NCBI RefSeq assembly: GCF_901827155.1
Contig: NZ_LR594659.1
Coordinates: forward strand, 1,550,001-1,614,000
From: Variovorax sp. PBL-H6
GTDB taxonomy: Bacteria; Pseudomonadota; Gammaproteobacteria; Burkholderiales; Burkholderiaceae_C
Reading direction: 5' to 3'
Length of the DNA: 64,000 bases
Part shown: one piece after another, positions 18,010 through 26,724 of the stretch
Numbering within the stretch: position 1 is the stretch's first letter
Layout: each line of letters opens with the position of its first letter
The notes under the pieces: generated by a model
Seen by the model: only the letters and a program-made list of their open reading frames with translations
Databases searched by the model: none
Told to the model about the DNA's origin: nothing
Program-made: the position numbers and the translations under genes

Positions 18010-18884
18010 CGCCCGACCTGATGGACGCCGGCGCGGAGCGCATCGCACGCCACAACCAGCACAGCGACTTCGGCAAGCTCACCGCCTCGGGCGGCCGCGC
18101 GGCCGGCTACGGCCGGCATGCCACGCCCGGCGAGGTCGACGTCACGCACGGCCGCATCCTCTACCTCGAGGACGTGAGCGTGAGCTTCGACGGCTTCAAG
18201 GCCATCAACAAGCTCTCGCTCGACATCGCGCCCGGCGAGTTGCGTTGCGTGATCGGCCCGAACGGCGCGGGCAAGACCACGATGATGGACATCATCACCG
18301 GCAAGACGCGGCCGGACGAGGGCACGGTCTTCTTCGGCAGCACCATCGACCTGCTGCGCCACAAGGAGGCCGACATCGCCCAGCTCGGCATCGGCCGCAA
18401 GTTCCAGAAGCCGACGGTGTTCGAGCAGTTGACCGTGTTCGAGAACCTCGAGCTCGCGCTCAAGACCGACAAGGGCGTGAAGGCCTCGATGCTGTTCCGG
18501 CTCGACTCCGCGCAATCCGACCGGCTGGCCGAGGTGCTGCACACCATCCACCTGGGGGAGAGCGTCTCGCGCCTCGCTGGCAACCTGAGCCATGGGCAGA
18601 AGCAGTGGCTGGAAATCGGCATGCTGCTGATGCAGGACCCGAAGCTGCTGCTGCTCGACGAGCCGGTGGCCGGCATGACCGACGAGGAGACGGCGCGCAC
18701 CGCCGAGCTCTTCCTGAAGCTCAAGGGCAAGCATTCGCTGATGGTGGTCGAGCACGACATGAGCTTCGTGCGGACCATCTCGGAGATCGTGACCGTGCTT
18801 TGCGACGGGTCCGTGCTGGCGCAGGGCACGCTCGACGAGGTGCAGGCCGACGAGCGCGTGATCGAGGTCTATCTGGGACGCTGA
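18006..18884 (+). CDS. urtD: Urea ABC transporter ATP-binding protein UrtD
   Basis: 292 residues. About 50 residues of low conservation precede the ATPase. Walker A is GPNGAGKTT, the ABC signature is LAGNLSHGQKQWLEIGM, Walker B is LLLLDEPVAGM, and the H-loop follows in VVEHDMSFV. It pairs with UrtE as LivG/LivF pairs do. It overlaps urtC by four bases. Confidence 0.95.
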   Translation: MTPDLMDAGAERIARHNQHSDFGKLTASGGRAAGYGRHATPGEVDVTHGRILYLEDVSVSFDGFKAINKLSLDIAPGELRCVIGPNGAGKTTMMDIITGKTRPDEGTVFFGSTIDLLRHKEADIAQLGIGRKFQKPTVFEQLTVFENLELALKTDKGVKASMLFRLDSAQSDRLAEVLHTIHLGESVSRLAGNLSHGQKQWLEIGMLLMQDPKLLLLDEPVAGMTDEETARTAELFLKLKGKHSLMVVEHDMSFVRTISEIVTVLCDGSVLAQGTLDEVQADERVIEVYLGR

Positions 18885-18902
18885 GAAGGCAGGAACACCA
18901 CG

Positions 18903-19595
18903 ATGCTCAAGGTCAGGAACATCCATCAGTACTACGGCGGCTCCCACATCCTGCGTGACGTGAGCCTGGAGGCGCATGCGGGCAGGGTCACGGTGCTGCT
19001 CGGGCGCAACGGCGTGGGCAAGACCACCCTGCTCAAATGCTTGACGGGGCTGGTCCCCATCAAGAGCGGCAGCATCGAGTTCGACGGCGCGCCGATCCAC
19101 CGGAAGACGCCCTACGAGCGCGCCCGAGCCGGCATGGGCTTCGTGCCGCAGGGGCGCGAGATCTTCGCGCGCCTCACGGTCGAAGAGAACCTGCGCATGG
19201 GCCTGGCCTATCGCCCGGCAGGCACGCCGATCCCGCCGGAGCTGTTCGATCTTTTTCCCGTGCTCAAGCAGATGCTCAACCGCCGCGGCGGCGATCTGTC
19301 GGGCGGCCAGCAGCAGCAGCTCGCCATCGCGCGGGCACTGGCGCCTGGCCCCAAGCTGCTGATCCTCGACGAGCCGACCGAAGGCATCCAGCCCAGCATC
19401 ATCAAGGACATCGGCCGCGTGATCCGCATGCTCGCTGACCGCGGCGACATGGCCATCGTGCTGTGCGAGCAGTACTACGACTTCGCGCAGGAACTGGCCG
19501 ACGACTACCTGGTCATGGAACGCGGCGAGGTGATTGCGCGCGGCGCAGGCAAGGACATGGAGGCGCAGGGAGTGCGCCAGCTGGTCGCAATCTGA
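18903..19595 (+). CDS. urtE: Urea ABC transporter ATP-binding protein UrtE
   Basis: 230 residues, the LivF-like ATPase of the urea transporter. Walker A is GRNGVGKTT, the signature is DLSGGQQQQLAIARAL, and Walker B is LLILDEPTEGIQPS. It is the last urt gene. In many relatives the urease genes ureDABC follow here. In this window a DedA-rhodanese gene follows instead, and the only urease gene seen is a ureD copy near 33 kb on the other strand. Confidence 0.95.
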   Translation: MLKVRNIHQYYGGSHILRDVSLEAHAGRVTVLLGRNGVGKTTLLKCLTGLVPIKSGSIEFDGAPIHRKTPYERARAGMGFVPQGREIFARLTVEENLRMGLAYRPAGTPIPPELFDLFPVLKQMLNRRGGDLSGGQQQQLAIARALAPGPKLLILDEPTEGIQPSIIKDIGRVIRMLADRGDMAIVLCEQYYDFAQELADDYLVMERGEVIARGAGKDMEAQGVRQLVAI

Positions 19596-19765
19596 ACGCT
19601 GCCGGGGCGGCTCGCCCGTGCCCGAGCGCTCCGGGGGATTCGCGAGCCGCCACAGCCCGTGCCGAGCATTGGCGCTACGCTAGCGGTCGTCGCCTCTTGC
19701 GCCTGCCGCCGCTTCGCCATGTCCCTTGCCTGCCAGTGCCGCCTTCGTCCAGCCGGGGTTCGCGC

Positions 19766-20710
19766 ATGGAAACGCTGATCGCCCTGATGGTCGACCATGC
19801 CGTGGCGGTCGTCTTCGTCATCACCTTCGCCGCGCGCGTCGGCCTGCCGTTGCCCGCCGCGCCCGTGCTGGTCGTGGCCGGCGGCATCGCCGCCATGGCC
19901 GAGCCGGTGCTGCTGCTCGCCCTGGTCGCCGCGGCGCTGCTGGCCAACGTGCTCGGCGACGCCGTGTGGTTCTATGCCGGCCGCACCTACGGCTATCGCT
20001 TCATGCGGCTGCTGTGCAAGATCTCCATCTCGCCCGACTCCTGCGTGCGCAGCAGCGAATCCCTGATCACCCGCTGGGGCGGGCTGTCGCTGGTCGCCGC
20101 CAAGTTCGTGCCCGGCGTCTCCGTGGTAGCACCGCCAATGGCCGGCGCACTCGGCATGTCCTCGTGGCGCTTCCTGGGCTTCGAAACCATGGCCGCCCTG
20201 CTGTGGGTCGGCGTCTTCCTCGGCCTGGGCTGGGTCTTCCGGGAGCAGATCGAGGCCGTGCTCGACACGCTGGCCAATGCCGGCGGCGTCGCGACCGTTG
20301 CGCTGGTCGTTGTGCTCGCAGCGATGCTGGCGCTGCGCTGGTGGCGCCGCCGCAGCGTCCTGCGTATCGCGAGCATGCCGCGCGCCGGCATCGACGAGCT
20401 GCTCGGGCTGATGGCGGGCGAGGCCCCGCCGATCGTGGTCGACGTGCGCGGAGAGGCCGGAGTGCAGGTCGATCCACGCCGCATTCCCGGGGCCGTGCCG
20501 ATTCCCCTCAAGGCCCTGCAGCAGCGGCGCGCGGCGCTGCCCTTCGACGACAAGGGGCGCGAGATCATCCTCTACTGCAATTGCCCGAACGAGCTCTCGG
20601 CTGCGCTCGCCGCGCAGGCGCTGATGGCGCGCGGCTTCTTGCGCGCGCGGCCGCTGGCCGGCGGGCTGGAGGCCTGGGTGGACGCCGGCCACCCGACTGC
20701 CGAGGCCTGA
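19766..20710 (+). CDS. DedA-family membrane protein fused to a rhodanese domain
   Basis: 314 residues. Residues 1-200 form a DedA/SNARE-associated membrane domain (FAARVGLPLPAAPVLVVAGG; KFVPGVSVVAPPMAGALGM). After a final helix and the basic stretch RWWRRRS, residues about 215-310 form a rhodanese domain. This has IVVDVRGEAGVQ and the active-site loop YCNCPNELSAA with a Cys in the catalytic position. DedA proteins act in lipid flipping and membrane homeostasis; a rhodanese tail suggests a redox or sulfur-linked role. The ATG at 19766 is chosen because translation upstream lacks family similarity. It converges on the ABC ATPase gene. Confidence 0.88.
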   Translation: METLIALMVDHAVAVVFVITFAARVGLPLPAAPVLVVAGGIAAMAEPVLLLALVAAALLANVLGDAVWFYAGRTYGYRFMRLLCKISISPDSCVRSSESLITRWGGLSLVAAKFVPGVSVVAPPMAGALGMSSWRFLGFETMAALLWVGVFLGLGWVFREQIEAVLDTLANAGGVATVALVVVLAAMLALRWWRRRSVLRIASMPRAGIDELLGLMAGEAPPIVVDVRGEAGVQVDPRRIPGAVPIPLKALQQRRAALPFDDKGREIILYCNCPNELSAALAAQALMARGFLRARPLAGGLEAWVDAGHPTAEA

Positions 20711-20734
20711 CCCGACCGGAGCGCGCCCGGCCGC

Positions 20735-21469
20735 TCAGTGCTGAAGGATCTTCGAGAGGAACTGCCGCGCGCGCTCCGAGCGCGCCGCGGGGTTGCCGAA
20801 GAACTCCTCCTTGCCGCAATCCTCGACGATGCGGCCCTGGTCCATGAAGATCACGCGGTGGGCGACCTTGCGCGCAAAGCCCATCTCGTGCGTGACGCAC
20901 ATCATGGTCATGCCCTCGCGCGCGAGCTGCACCATCACATCGAGCACCTCGTTCACCATCTCCGGGTCCAGCGCCGAGGTGGGCTCGTCGAACAGCATGG
21001 CGACGGGGTTCATCGCGAGCGCGCGGGCGATCGCCACGCGTTGCTGCTGGCCGCCCGAGAGCTGGCTGGGGTACTTGTGCGCATGGGCCCGCATGCCCAC
21101 CCGCTGGAGCAGTGCCATGGAGGTGGTGTGCGCCTCCTCGACGGAGCGCTTGAGGACCTTGCGCTGTGCAATCGAGAGGTTCTCCTCGATCGACAGGTGC
21201 GGAAACAGCTCGAAGTGCTGGAACACCATGCCCACGCGCGAGCGCAGCCTGTTCATGTCCACCTTCGGGTCGCCCACGGAGACGCCGTCGACCGCGATGC
21301 TGCCCTGCTGGAAGGGCTCCAGCGCATTGACGCACTTGATGAGCGTGGACTTGCCCGAACCCGAAGGGCCGCAGACCACGACGACCTCGCCCTTGCGCAC
21401 GCTGGTGCTGCAGTCGGCCAACACCTGGAAGGACCCATACCACTTGCTCAGTTGACGTATCTCGATCAT
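20735..21469 (-). CDS. Polar amino-acid ABC transporter ATP-binding protein (GlnQ/HisP type)
   Basis: 244 residues. Walker A is GPSGSGKST, the signature is [17 protein letters not shown], and Walker B is [32 protein letters not shown] is typical for polar amino-acid importers. The matching binding protein and permease are not next to it but lie on the other arm of the island (26725-28316). The three parts probably form one importer. It is the last gene of the left arm, six bases after the M20 gene. Confidence 0.93.
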   Translation of the reverse strand: MIEIRQLSKWYGSFQVLADCSTSVRKGEVVVVCGPSGSGKSTLIKCVNALEPFQQGSIAVDGVSVGDPKVDMNRLRSRVGMVFQHFELFPHLSIEENLSIAQRKVLKRSVEEAHTTSMALLQRVGMRAHAHKYPSQLSGGQQQRVAIARALAMNPVAMLFDEPTSALDPEMVNEVLDVMVQLAREGMTMMCVTHEMGFARKVAHRVIFMDQGRIVEDCGKEEFFGNPAARSERARQFLSKILQH

Positions 21470-21475
21470 GGAAGC

Positions 21476-22723
21476 TCAGCGTGTCAGGAGTTGCAGGAGG
21501 GTGTTGGCGACGACCACCGTCGCCTTGCGCAATTCGTCCAGCGGCACGCGCTCGTCTGCGCGGTGCCCGTTGGCTTCGAGCAGCGACTCCGGGCCGGCGC
21601 CGTACATCACGGTGGGAATGCCGGCTTCGCTGTAGAGACGCGCGTCGGTGTAGAGCGGCACGCCGATCGGCGTCACCGCCTTGCCCATCACCGCGCTCGC
21701 CTCGCGGCACATCAGCTCGGCCAGTTCCTTCGCGCCGGGCGCGGGGGCGAAGGGGCGCGCCAGCAGGATGCGGCGGATCTCGACCTCGATGCCGGGCAGC
21801 GCGCGGCAGGCCTGCTCGATCACGCCGCGCAACTCGGCCTCCACCGCCTCCGGCGATTCCTCGGGCACGATGCGACGGTCGATGCGCAGGCTGAGCCGGT
21901 CGGCCACCACGTTGGTGTTGATGCCTCCTTCGATCAGCCCGATCACCAGCGTCGGGTGACTGATGCCGGGCGTCTGCGAAGGCCTGCCGGCGAGCGCGTC
22001 GCGATGCCGATAGAGCGCCGGCAGCAGCGTGGCGGCGGCCTCGATGGCGTCATGGCCGGTGTCCGGCCGGGCTGCGTGGGCGGACTTGCCGCGCAGCGTC
22101 ACCTCGAGGTGCAGGCAGCCGTTGTGGGCGACCACCACGTGGTGCGAGAAGGCGGCCGAGAGCACGTAGTCGGGCCGGCTCAGCCCTTGGGAAAGAATCC
22201 AGCCCGGGCCGGTCATGCCGCCCGTCTCCTCGTCGTAGGTGAGATGCAGCTCGACGGTGCCGCCCAGCGCCGCTCCTTCGGCCGCGAGCTGCTTGAGCGC
22301 GCGCAGTGCGCAGGCATAGGTGGTGAAGTCCGACTTGGACACGGCGGCGCCGCGACCGTACAGCCAGCCATCGCGCACTTCGCCGCCATAGGGGTCGACA
22401 CTCCAGCCTTCGCCGGGCGGCACCACGTCGCCGTGCGCGTTGAGCGCCACCACGGGGCCGTCGCCGAAGCGTTCGCGCACGATCAGGTTGGTCGCGCTGC
22501 GCATGCCGTGCTCGGCCGCGAACCGGGCCGGCACCGGGTGGCGTTCGACTTCGAAGCCCATCGCCTCGAGCAGGCCTGCCGTGAGTTCGGCATGCGGCGC
22601 GCAGTCGCCCGGCGGATTGTCGGAAGGACACCGCACCAGCCGGGCCAGCGTGCCCACCTGCTCGTCGAAATGCGTGTCGATGAAGTGGCGCAGGCTCTCG
22701 CGCGCGGAGTCGTGGTCGGTCAT
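21476..22723 (-). CDS. M20-family deacylase (ArgE/DapE/ACY1 type)
   Basis: 415 residues. The di-zinc site is visible as VVALNAHGDVVPPGEGW (first His/Asp), YGRGAAVSKSDFTTY, and LTYDEETGGMTGPGW (Glu pair). The dimerisation-domain His is in GKSAHAARPDTGHDAI. Such enzymes remove N-acyl, N-formyl or N-carbamoyl groups from amino acids. In this cluster it could process the ring-opened product of the hydantoinase, or an N-acyl amino acid; both are inference. The ATG at 22723 lies only five bases after the stop of the fusion oxidoreductase, so the genes are co-transcribed. Confidence 0.9.
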   Translation of the reverse strand: MTDHDSARESLRHFIDTHFDEQVGTLARLVRCPSDNPPGDCAPHAELTAGLLEAMGFEVERHPVPARFAAEHGMRSATNLIVRERFGDGPVVALNAHGDVVPPGEGWSVDPYGGEVRDGWLYGRGAAVSKSDFTTYACALRALKQLAAEGAALGGTVELHLTYDEETGGMTGPGWILSQGLSRPDYVLSAAFSHHVVVAHNGCLHLEVTLRGKSAHAARPDTGHDAIEAAATLLPALYRHRDALAGRPSQTPGISHPTLVIGLIEGGINTNVVADRLSLRIDRRIVPEESPEAVEAELRGVIEQACRALPGIEVEIRRILLARPFAPAPGAKELAELMCREASAVMGKAVTPIGVPLYTDARLYSEAGIPTVMYGAGPESLLEANGHRADERVPLDELRKATVVVANTLLQLLTR

Positions 22724-22728
22724 GGTGG

Positions 22729-25674
22729 TCAGAGAAAGCGGTCGATGCGGAACGGGGTGATGTCGATGTCGGTGCGGCCGTGCGCGATCAGGTCGGCGAC
22801 CAGCTTTGCCGTGATCGGCGCCAGCGTGTAGCCGTTGGAAGTGACGGCGTTGTAGAAGCCCGGCACACCCGGCACCTCGCCGATGATCGGCGCGCCGTCG
22901 ATGTTCACGTTCATGCCGGCCCAGCAGCGCACCATGTGCAGCCCGCTCACGGCCGGCAGCACCCGGCGGGCCACCCAGAGGTTGCCCTCGATGCTGGCGC
23001 GCTCGGCGCGGTTGAGCCGCATGTCCGGGTGAAAGGCAGCAGTCCAGCCGCCGCCGATCAGCAGGCCGCCGCTGGCCGCCTGCTTGAGGCTCAGGTGACG
23101 GTCGGCATGCGCGATCAGGTGATCGACCAGCGGCGGCGCGGGCTCGGTCACGATCATCTGCAGCGGTGCGCCCTGGACCGGGATCTTCACGCCCAGCATT
23201 TCCCCGAGCGCACTGGACCAGGCGCCGCTCGCATTGACGATGCGGCCGGCCCGGATCGTGCCGCGCGAGGTGCGCACCTCGAAGCCCGCGCCCGCGCCGG
23301 GCAGCCGCTCGATGGCCTGCACGTCGCAGCCGCGCAGCAGGCGCGCGCCCTGTTGCTGCGCACGCCGCGCCACCGCGTAGGTGGCACGCAGCGGATTGAT
23401 CTTGCCCTCCATCGGGCAGTGCTCCGCACCCAGCAGCTCGCCGGACAGGGCGGGCGACAGCCGGCGCAGAGCGGCGCCGTCGATCACCTCGGCGTCGATG
23501 CCATGGCGCCGCTCCAGCGCGGCCTTGGCCTCGAGGAAGCGCATGCCGGCCTCGCTGTCGGCCACCATCAGGCCGCCGGTGATCTTGATCTCGAGGTCCT
23601 CGCCGCAATCGGCCTCGATCTGCTGCCACAGCTTCACCGACATCGGCCCGAGCGGCAGCGTGGCCGCGGCCGGACCGCCGCCGGCCTGCGCCCGGGCCCC
23701 GAAGTCGAACGAGAGCAGCTGCACATGCAGGCTGCCCGCATTGGCGCCCGAGGCCTGGAGGTTGACGTCGTCGCGGTCGACCACCGTCACCTCCTGCCCC
23801 GCCCGCGAGAGGTAGTAGCCAAGGCAGGAGCCCAGCACGCCGGCACCGATGACCAGCACCTCGGTGCGCAGCGGCGCGAAGGCTTCGACCGCCATCGGCC
23901 GCGCAAGGTTGGGCGTGATCGCCGGCTTGTGGCCGCCCCATTCGGGCTTCTCGAAACCCAATGCACCGACCGGGACGGGCTTGGCGGGCGGCCTGGGCGC
24001 GAAGTACTGCTCCACATCGGGCGGCTTGCCCGTCGTCTCGCCGAGCAGGCGGGCGGCAGTCACGGCGCAGTAGCGGCCCTGGCAACGCCCCATGCCGAGC
24101 CGCGTGTTGCGCTTGAGGGCGGCCAGCGTGTCGCGGCCGGCCCGGATCTGCTCGCGGACGTCCCCGAACCGGATCTCCTCGCAGCGGCACAGCAGCGTGT
24201 CGTCGGTCACGTCCGCCAGCCGCACCGGCGGCGCGGCGTAGAGCGACCACAGCGCGCGCTGGAAGCGCTCCGCCTGCCGCAGATCGGCGAGCGCCGCCGC
24301 GGGCTCGGGCGCGTCCAGGCCCAGGTTGCGGGCCGCCGCGGCGCCGGCCAGCGTGCCGCGTGCCAGGGCCACGCGCGAGCCGCCCAGGTCCGCGCCGTCG
24401 CCGGCGACAAGAACGCCGGGCAGGTGGGTGGTGCCGTCTTCGCGGGTGACGGTCGCGGGGTAGCCGAGGTGCCGGTCCGCCACCCGGTGTTCGCAGCCCA
24501 GCATGCGCGCGAGCTCGGTGGAAGGTATGAAGCCGTAGCCCAGGCACAGCGTGTCGGCCTCGAAGCGCTGCACCGTGCCCGGCACTGCGCGGCCTTGCGC
24601 ATCGAGGCGTGCGGCCTGCACGGCCTCGAGGCGGTCCGTGCCTTCGGCAGCAGTCACCGCCGTACCCCAGATCACCGGCACACCGTGCGTGCGCAGCTGC
24701 CGCAGGTAGCGCCAGCCGTCGCGCAGCAAGTCGGGCGCGGCTCGCGTCGCGGTCCACATGGATTGCCATTGGCCCAGCCCGGGTCGCGGCGCCGATTCCA
24801 GTACGGCGAGCACCTTCGCGCCGCCGGCCAGCAGCTCGGCGGCCAGTTGCAGGTTCAGCGGCCCGTTGCCCGCGATGAGCACCCGCTGTCCCGGGGCCAC
24901 GCGGTAGGCGCGCGCCAGCGTCTGGCCGGCACCGGTGGTCATCACGCCCGGCAGCGTCCAGCCGGGGAAGGGCACGGGTCGCTCGTAGGCCCCCGGGGCA
25001 AGCACGAGTTGCCGGCACGCGATGACATGCGCCTGCCCACGAATGAGCGCGCCGACCTCGTTCGGCGAGAAGGCGGCCCAGACCTGCGCGTCCTGCTCGA
25101 TCACGACCCCCGCCGCCAGCACCTCACGCTCCAGCGCGAGGCCGGCCGCGAACTGGCGGTCGGCGGGTGCGGCGGCGTGGTGGGAGGGCGCCAGCGGCTT
25201 GTAGAACTGGCCGCCTGCCTGGAGCCGTTCGTCCAATACCAGCACACCCGCCCCGGCGCGGCGCGCGGCCAGCGCCGCCGACAGGCCAGCCGGCCCGGCG
25301 CCGATCACCAGCAGGTCGACTTCGCGGCGCGCCGGCTCGGCTGCCGGCTCGGGCGCCAGCGGCCGCAGCGGATCCTCGGGCGTGCCGGCAGGCATCGCCG
25401 AGCGGACCTGCTGGCCTTCGGCCACCTTGGTGAGACAGGCGCGCTGGCTGGCGCGCCCGTCCACCGTCACCAGGCAATCGAAGCAGGCCCCCATCCCGCA
25501 GTACAGGCCGCGGCGTTCTCCGCCGCGGGTATGGCGCATCTCGCGGATGCCGCCTGCCGCCAGCGCCGCGGCGAGGGTCTCCCCCTCCAGGCCTTCCATC
25601 GGCTGCCCGTCGTACCAGAAGCGCACCGGCTTGCCGGCAGGGCTCATCGAAGGGTGGCTCAATCGAACAGGCAT
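22729..25674 (-). CDS. Three-part FAD oxidoreductase: HcnA-, HcnB- and HcnC-like domains fused
   Basis: 981 residues. Residues 15-95 are a small [2Fe-2S] domain with Cys59, Cys64, Cys67 and Cys80 (LYCGMGACFDC, then RACLT). Residues about 118-480 are a pyridine-nucleotide-disulfide-type FAD domain starting VDLLVIGAGPAGLSAAL. A BFD-like [2Fe-2S] segment follows with LLCRCEEIRFG and GMGRCQGRYCAVT. From about residue 610 a second FAD domain of the D-amino-acid-oxidase family begins (TEVLVIGAGVLGSCLG). Hydrogen cyanide synthase, opine oxidases and D-hydroxyproline dehydrogenases usually split these parts over two or three subunits. It probably oxidises an imino or D-amino acid. The ATG at 25674 has no good ribosome site, so the start is uncertain. 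Confidence 0.9.
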   Translation of the reverse strand: MPVRLSHPSMSPAGKPVRFWYDGQPMEGLEGETLAAALAAGGIREMRHTRGGERRGLYCGMGACFDCLVTVDGRASQRACLTKVAEGQQVRSAMPAGTPEDPLRPLAPEPAAEPARREVDLLVIGAGPAGLSAALAARRAGAGVLVLDERLQAGGQFYKPLAPSHHAAAPADRQFAAGLALEREVLAAGVVIEQDAQVWAAFSPNEVGALIRGQAHVIACRQLVLAPGAYERPVPFPGWTLPGVMTTGAGQTLARAYRVAPGQRVLIAGNGPLNLQLAAELLAGGAKVLAVLESAPRPGLGQWQSMWTATRAAPDLLRDGWRYLRQLRTHGVPVIWGTAVTAAEGTDRLEAVQAARLDAQGRAVPGTVQRFEADTLCLGYGFIPSTELARMLGCEHRVADRHLGYPATVTREDGTTHLPGVLVAGDGADLGGSRVALARGTLAGAAAARNLGLDAPEPAAALADLRQAERFQRALWSLYAAPPVRLADVTDDTLLCRCEEIRFGDVREQIRAGRDTLAALKRNTRLGMGRCQGRYCAVTAARLLGETTGKPPDVEQYFAPRPPAKPVPVGALGFEKPEWGGHKPAITPNLARPMAVEAFAPLRTEVLVIGAGVLGSCLGYYLSRAGQEVTVVDRDDVNLQASGANAGSLHVQLLSFDFGARAQAGGGPAAATLPLGPMSVKLWQQIEADCGEDLEIKITGGLMVADSEAGMRFLEAKAALERRHGIDAEVIDGAALRRLSPALSGELLGAEHCPMEGKINPLRATYAVARRAQQQGARLLRGCDVQAIERLPGAGAGFEVRTSRGTIRAGRIVNASGAWSSALGEMLGVKIPVQGAPLQMIVTEPAPPLVDHLIAHADRHLSLKQAASGGLLIGGGWTAAFHPDMRLNRAERASIEGNLWVARRVLPAVSGLHMVRCWAGMNVNIDGAPIIGEVPGVPGFYNAVTSNGYTLAPITAKLVADLIAHGRTDIDITPFRIDRFL

Positions 25675-25700
25675 GGGCGAAGAAGAGGAGGAAAAGAACG

Positions 25701-25738
25701 TTGACGGCGATGAACGTATACGTATACTACACGTATAC
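25701..25738 (+). promoter_or_regulatory. Sigma-70 promoter overlaid by three GTATAC half-sites
   Basis: TTGACG (25701-25706), a 16-base spacer and TATACT (25723-25728) make a good sigma-70 promoter facing the DapA-family gene. GTATAC occurs at 25716-25721, 25722-25727 and 25733-25738; the first two form a perfect 12-bp palindrome. These sites overlap the -10 region, as expected for a repressor. GntR/FCD regulators often bind palindromes with a TATAC core, and such a regulator is encoded at the end of the same arm (29851-30537). The site lies between the divergent arms and could control both. Confidence 0.7.
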
Positions 25739-25777
25739 CTTGCAATCAGCCACCTCGAACCTCCCCCAGGACCGCCG

Positions 25778-26674
25778 ATGACAGCATTTCGAGGCACCTA
25801 CACGGTGCTCATCACCCCCATGACCGCCGATGGCCGGCAGGTCGACGTGCCGGCACTGAAGAAGCTGGTCGAGTGGCAGATCCAGGAGGGCATCCACGGG
25901 CTGATCCCGCTGGGCAGCACCGGCGAATTCCTGTCCTTGACGCCGCAGGAGCGCCAGCTCGTCATCGAAACCTGCGTGACCACCGCAGCAAAACGCGTGC
26001 CGGTTCTGATCGGCACCGGCGCCGAGTGGACGGACGAATGCGTGCGCCTGAGCCGGGAGGCCGAGGGCATGGGCGCCGACGGCGTGATGATCATCCCGCC
26101 CTTCTACAGCACGCCCACGGACGACGAGCTGTTCGAGCACTATCGCAAGGTGGGCGAGGCGATCGGCATTCCGATCATGGTCTACAACAACCCGGCCACG
26201 GCCAACGTGGACCTCAAGCCAGAGCTGGTGGCGCGCCTTTCGCGCATCGACAACTGCAGGTACATCAAGGAGTCGACGCTCGAAGTGACCCGCGTGCGCG
26301 ACATCATCGAACTGTGCGGCGACCGCATGACGGTGTTCGCCGGCATCCTCGGCTACGAGTCCTTCTGGCTCGGTGCCCAGGGCTGGGTGGCGGTGTGCTC
26401 CAACCTGATCCCGAAGATGTCGGCCCGCCTCTTCGAACTGGTCGCCGACGAGCGCGACATGCCTGCGGCCCTGGCGCTCTACAAGAAGATGCTGCCGATC
26501 GTGCGCTGGGTCGGCGGCCATCGCTATGTCGCGGCCTCCAAGGACGGGCTCACGATGATGGGCCTGCCCGTCGGCAAGCCCCGCGCTCCGCGCCTGCCGC
26601 TCCCGGCCAACGAGGCGGCCGACCTGCGCCGCGAGCTCGACCGCCTGCAGCTCCTCGATTCGATCCGCGCCTGA
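25778..26674 (+). CDS. DapA-family (dihydrodipicolinate synthase/NAL superfamily) lyase
   Basis: 298 residues. Schiff-base Lys164 is in CRYIKEST, the catalytic Tyr136 in IMVYNNPATA, and the substrate loop is GSTGEFLSL (residues 46-54). In this superfamily the Lys forms an imine with a pyruvate-like substrate. Members include DHDP synthase, KDG aldolases and the deaminase of hydroxyproline breakdown. The neighbourhood (oxidase fusion, amino-acid importer, hydantoinase) argues for a catabolic lyase or deaminase rather than lysine biosynthesis. It is the first gene of the right arm. Confidence 0.9.
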   Translation: MTAFRGTYTVLITPMTADGRQVDVPALKKLVEWQIQEGIHGLIPLGSTGEFLSLTPQERQLVIETCVTTAAKRVPVLIGTGAEWTDECVRLSREAEGMGADGVMIIPPFYSTPTDDELFEHYRKVGEAIGIPIMVYNNPATANVDLKPELVARLSRIDNCRYIKESTLEVTRVRDIIELCGDRMTVFAGILGYESFWLGAQGWVAVCSNLIPKMSARLFELVADERDMPAALALYKKMLPIVRWVGGHRYVAASKDGLTMMGLPVGKPRAPRLPLPANEAADLRRELDRLQLLDSIRA

Positions 26675-26724
26675 GCCGCGCGCGCCCGTTTCTTCGCCTC
26701 CTTCACTTCCCCAAGGACATCACC

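Noticed and set aside
19596..19765. Possible small gene between urtE and the DedA-rhodanese gene
   Set aside because: No ribosome site or conserved peptide is seen, and the in-frame upstream extension of the next gene is not family-like.
25701..25781. Leader ORF from TTG 25701 (or ATG 25710) whose stop overlaps the DapA-family start
   Set aside because: AGGAGG upstream is tempting, but the TTG overlaps the -35 of the promoter, so the ORF would begin upstream of the transcript. It could be real only if another promoter lies further upstream.
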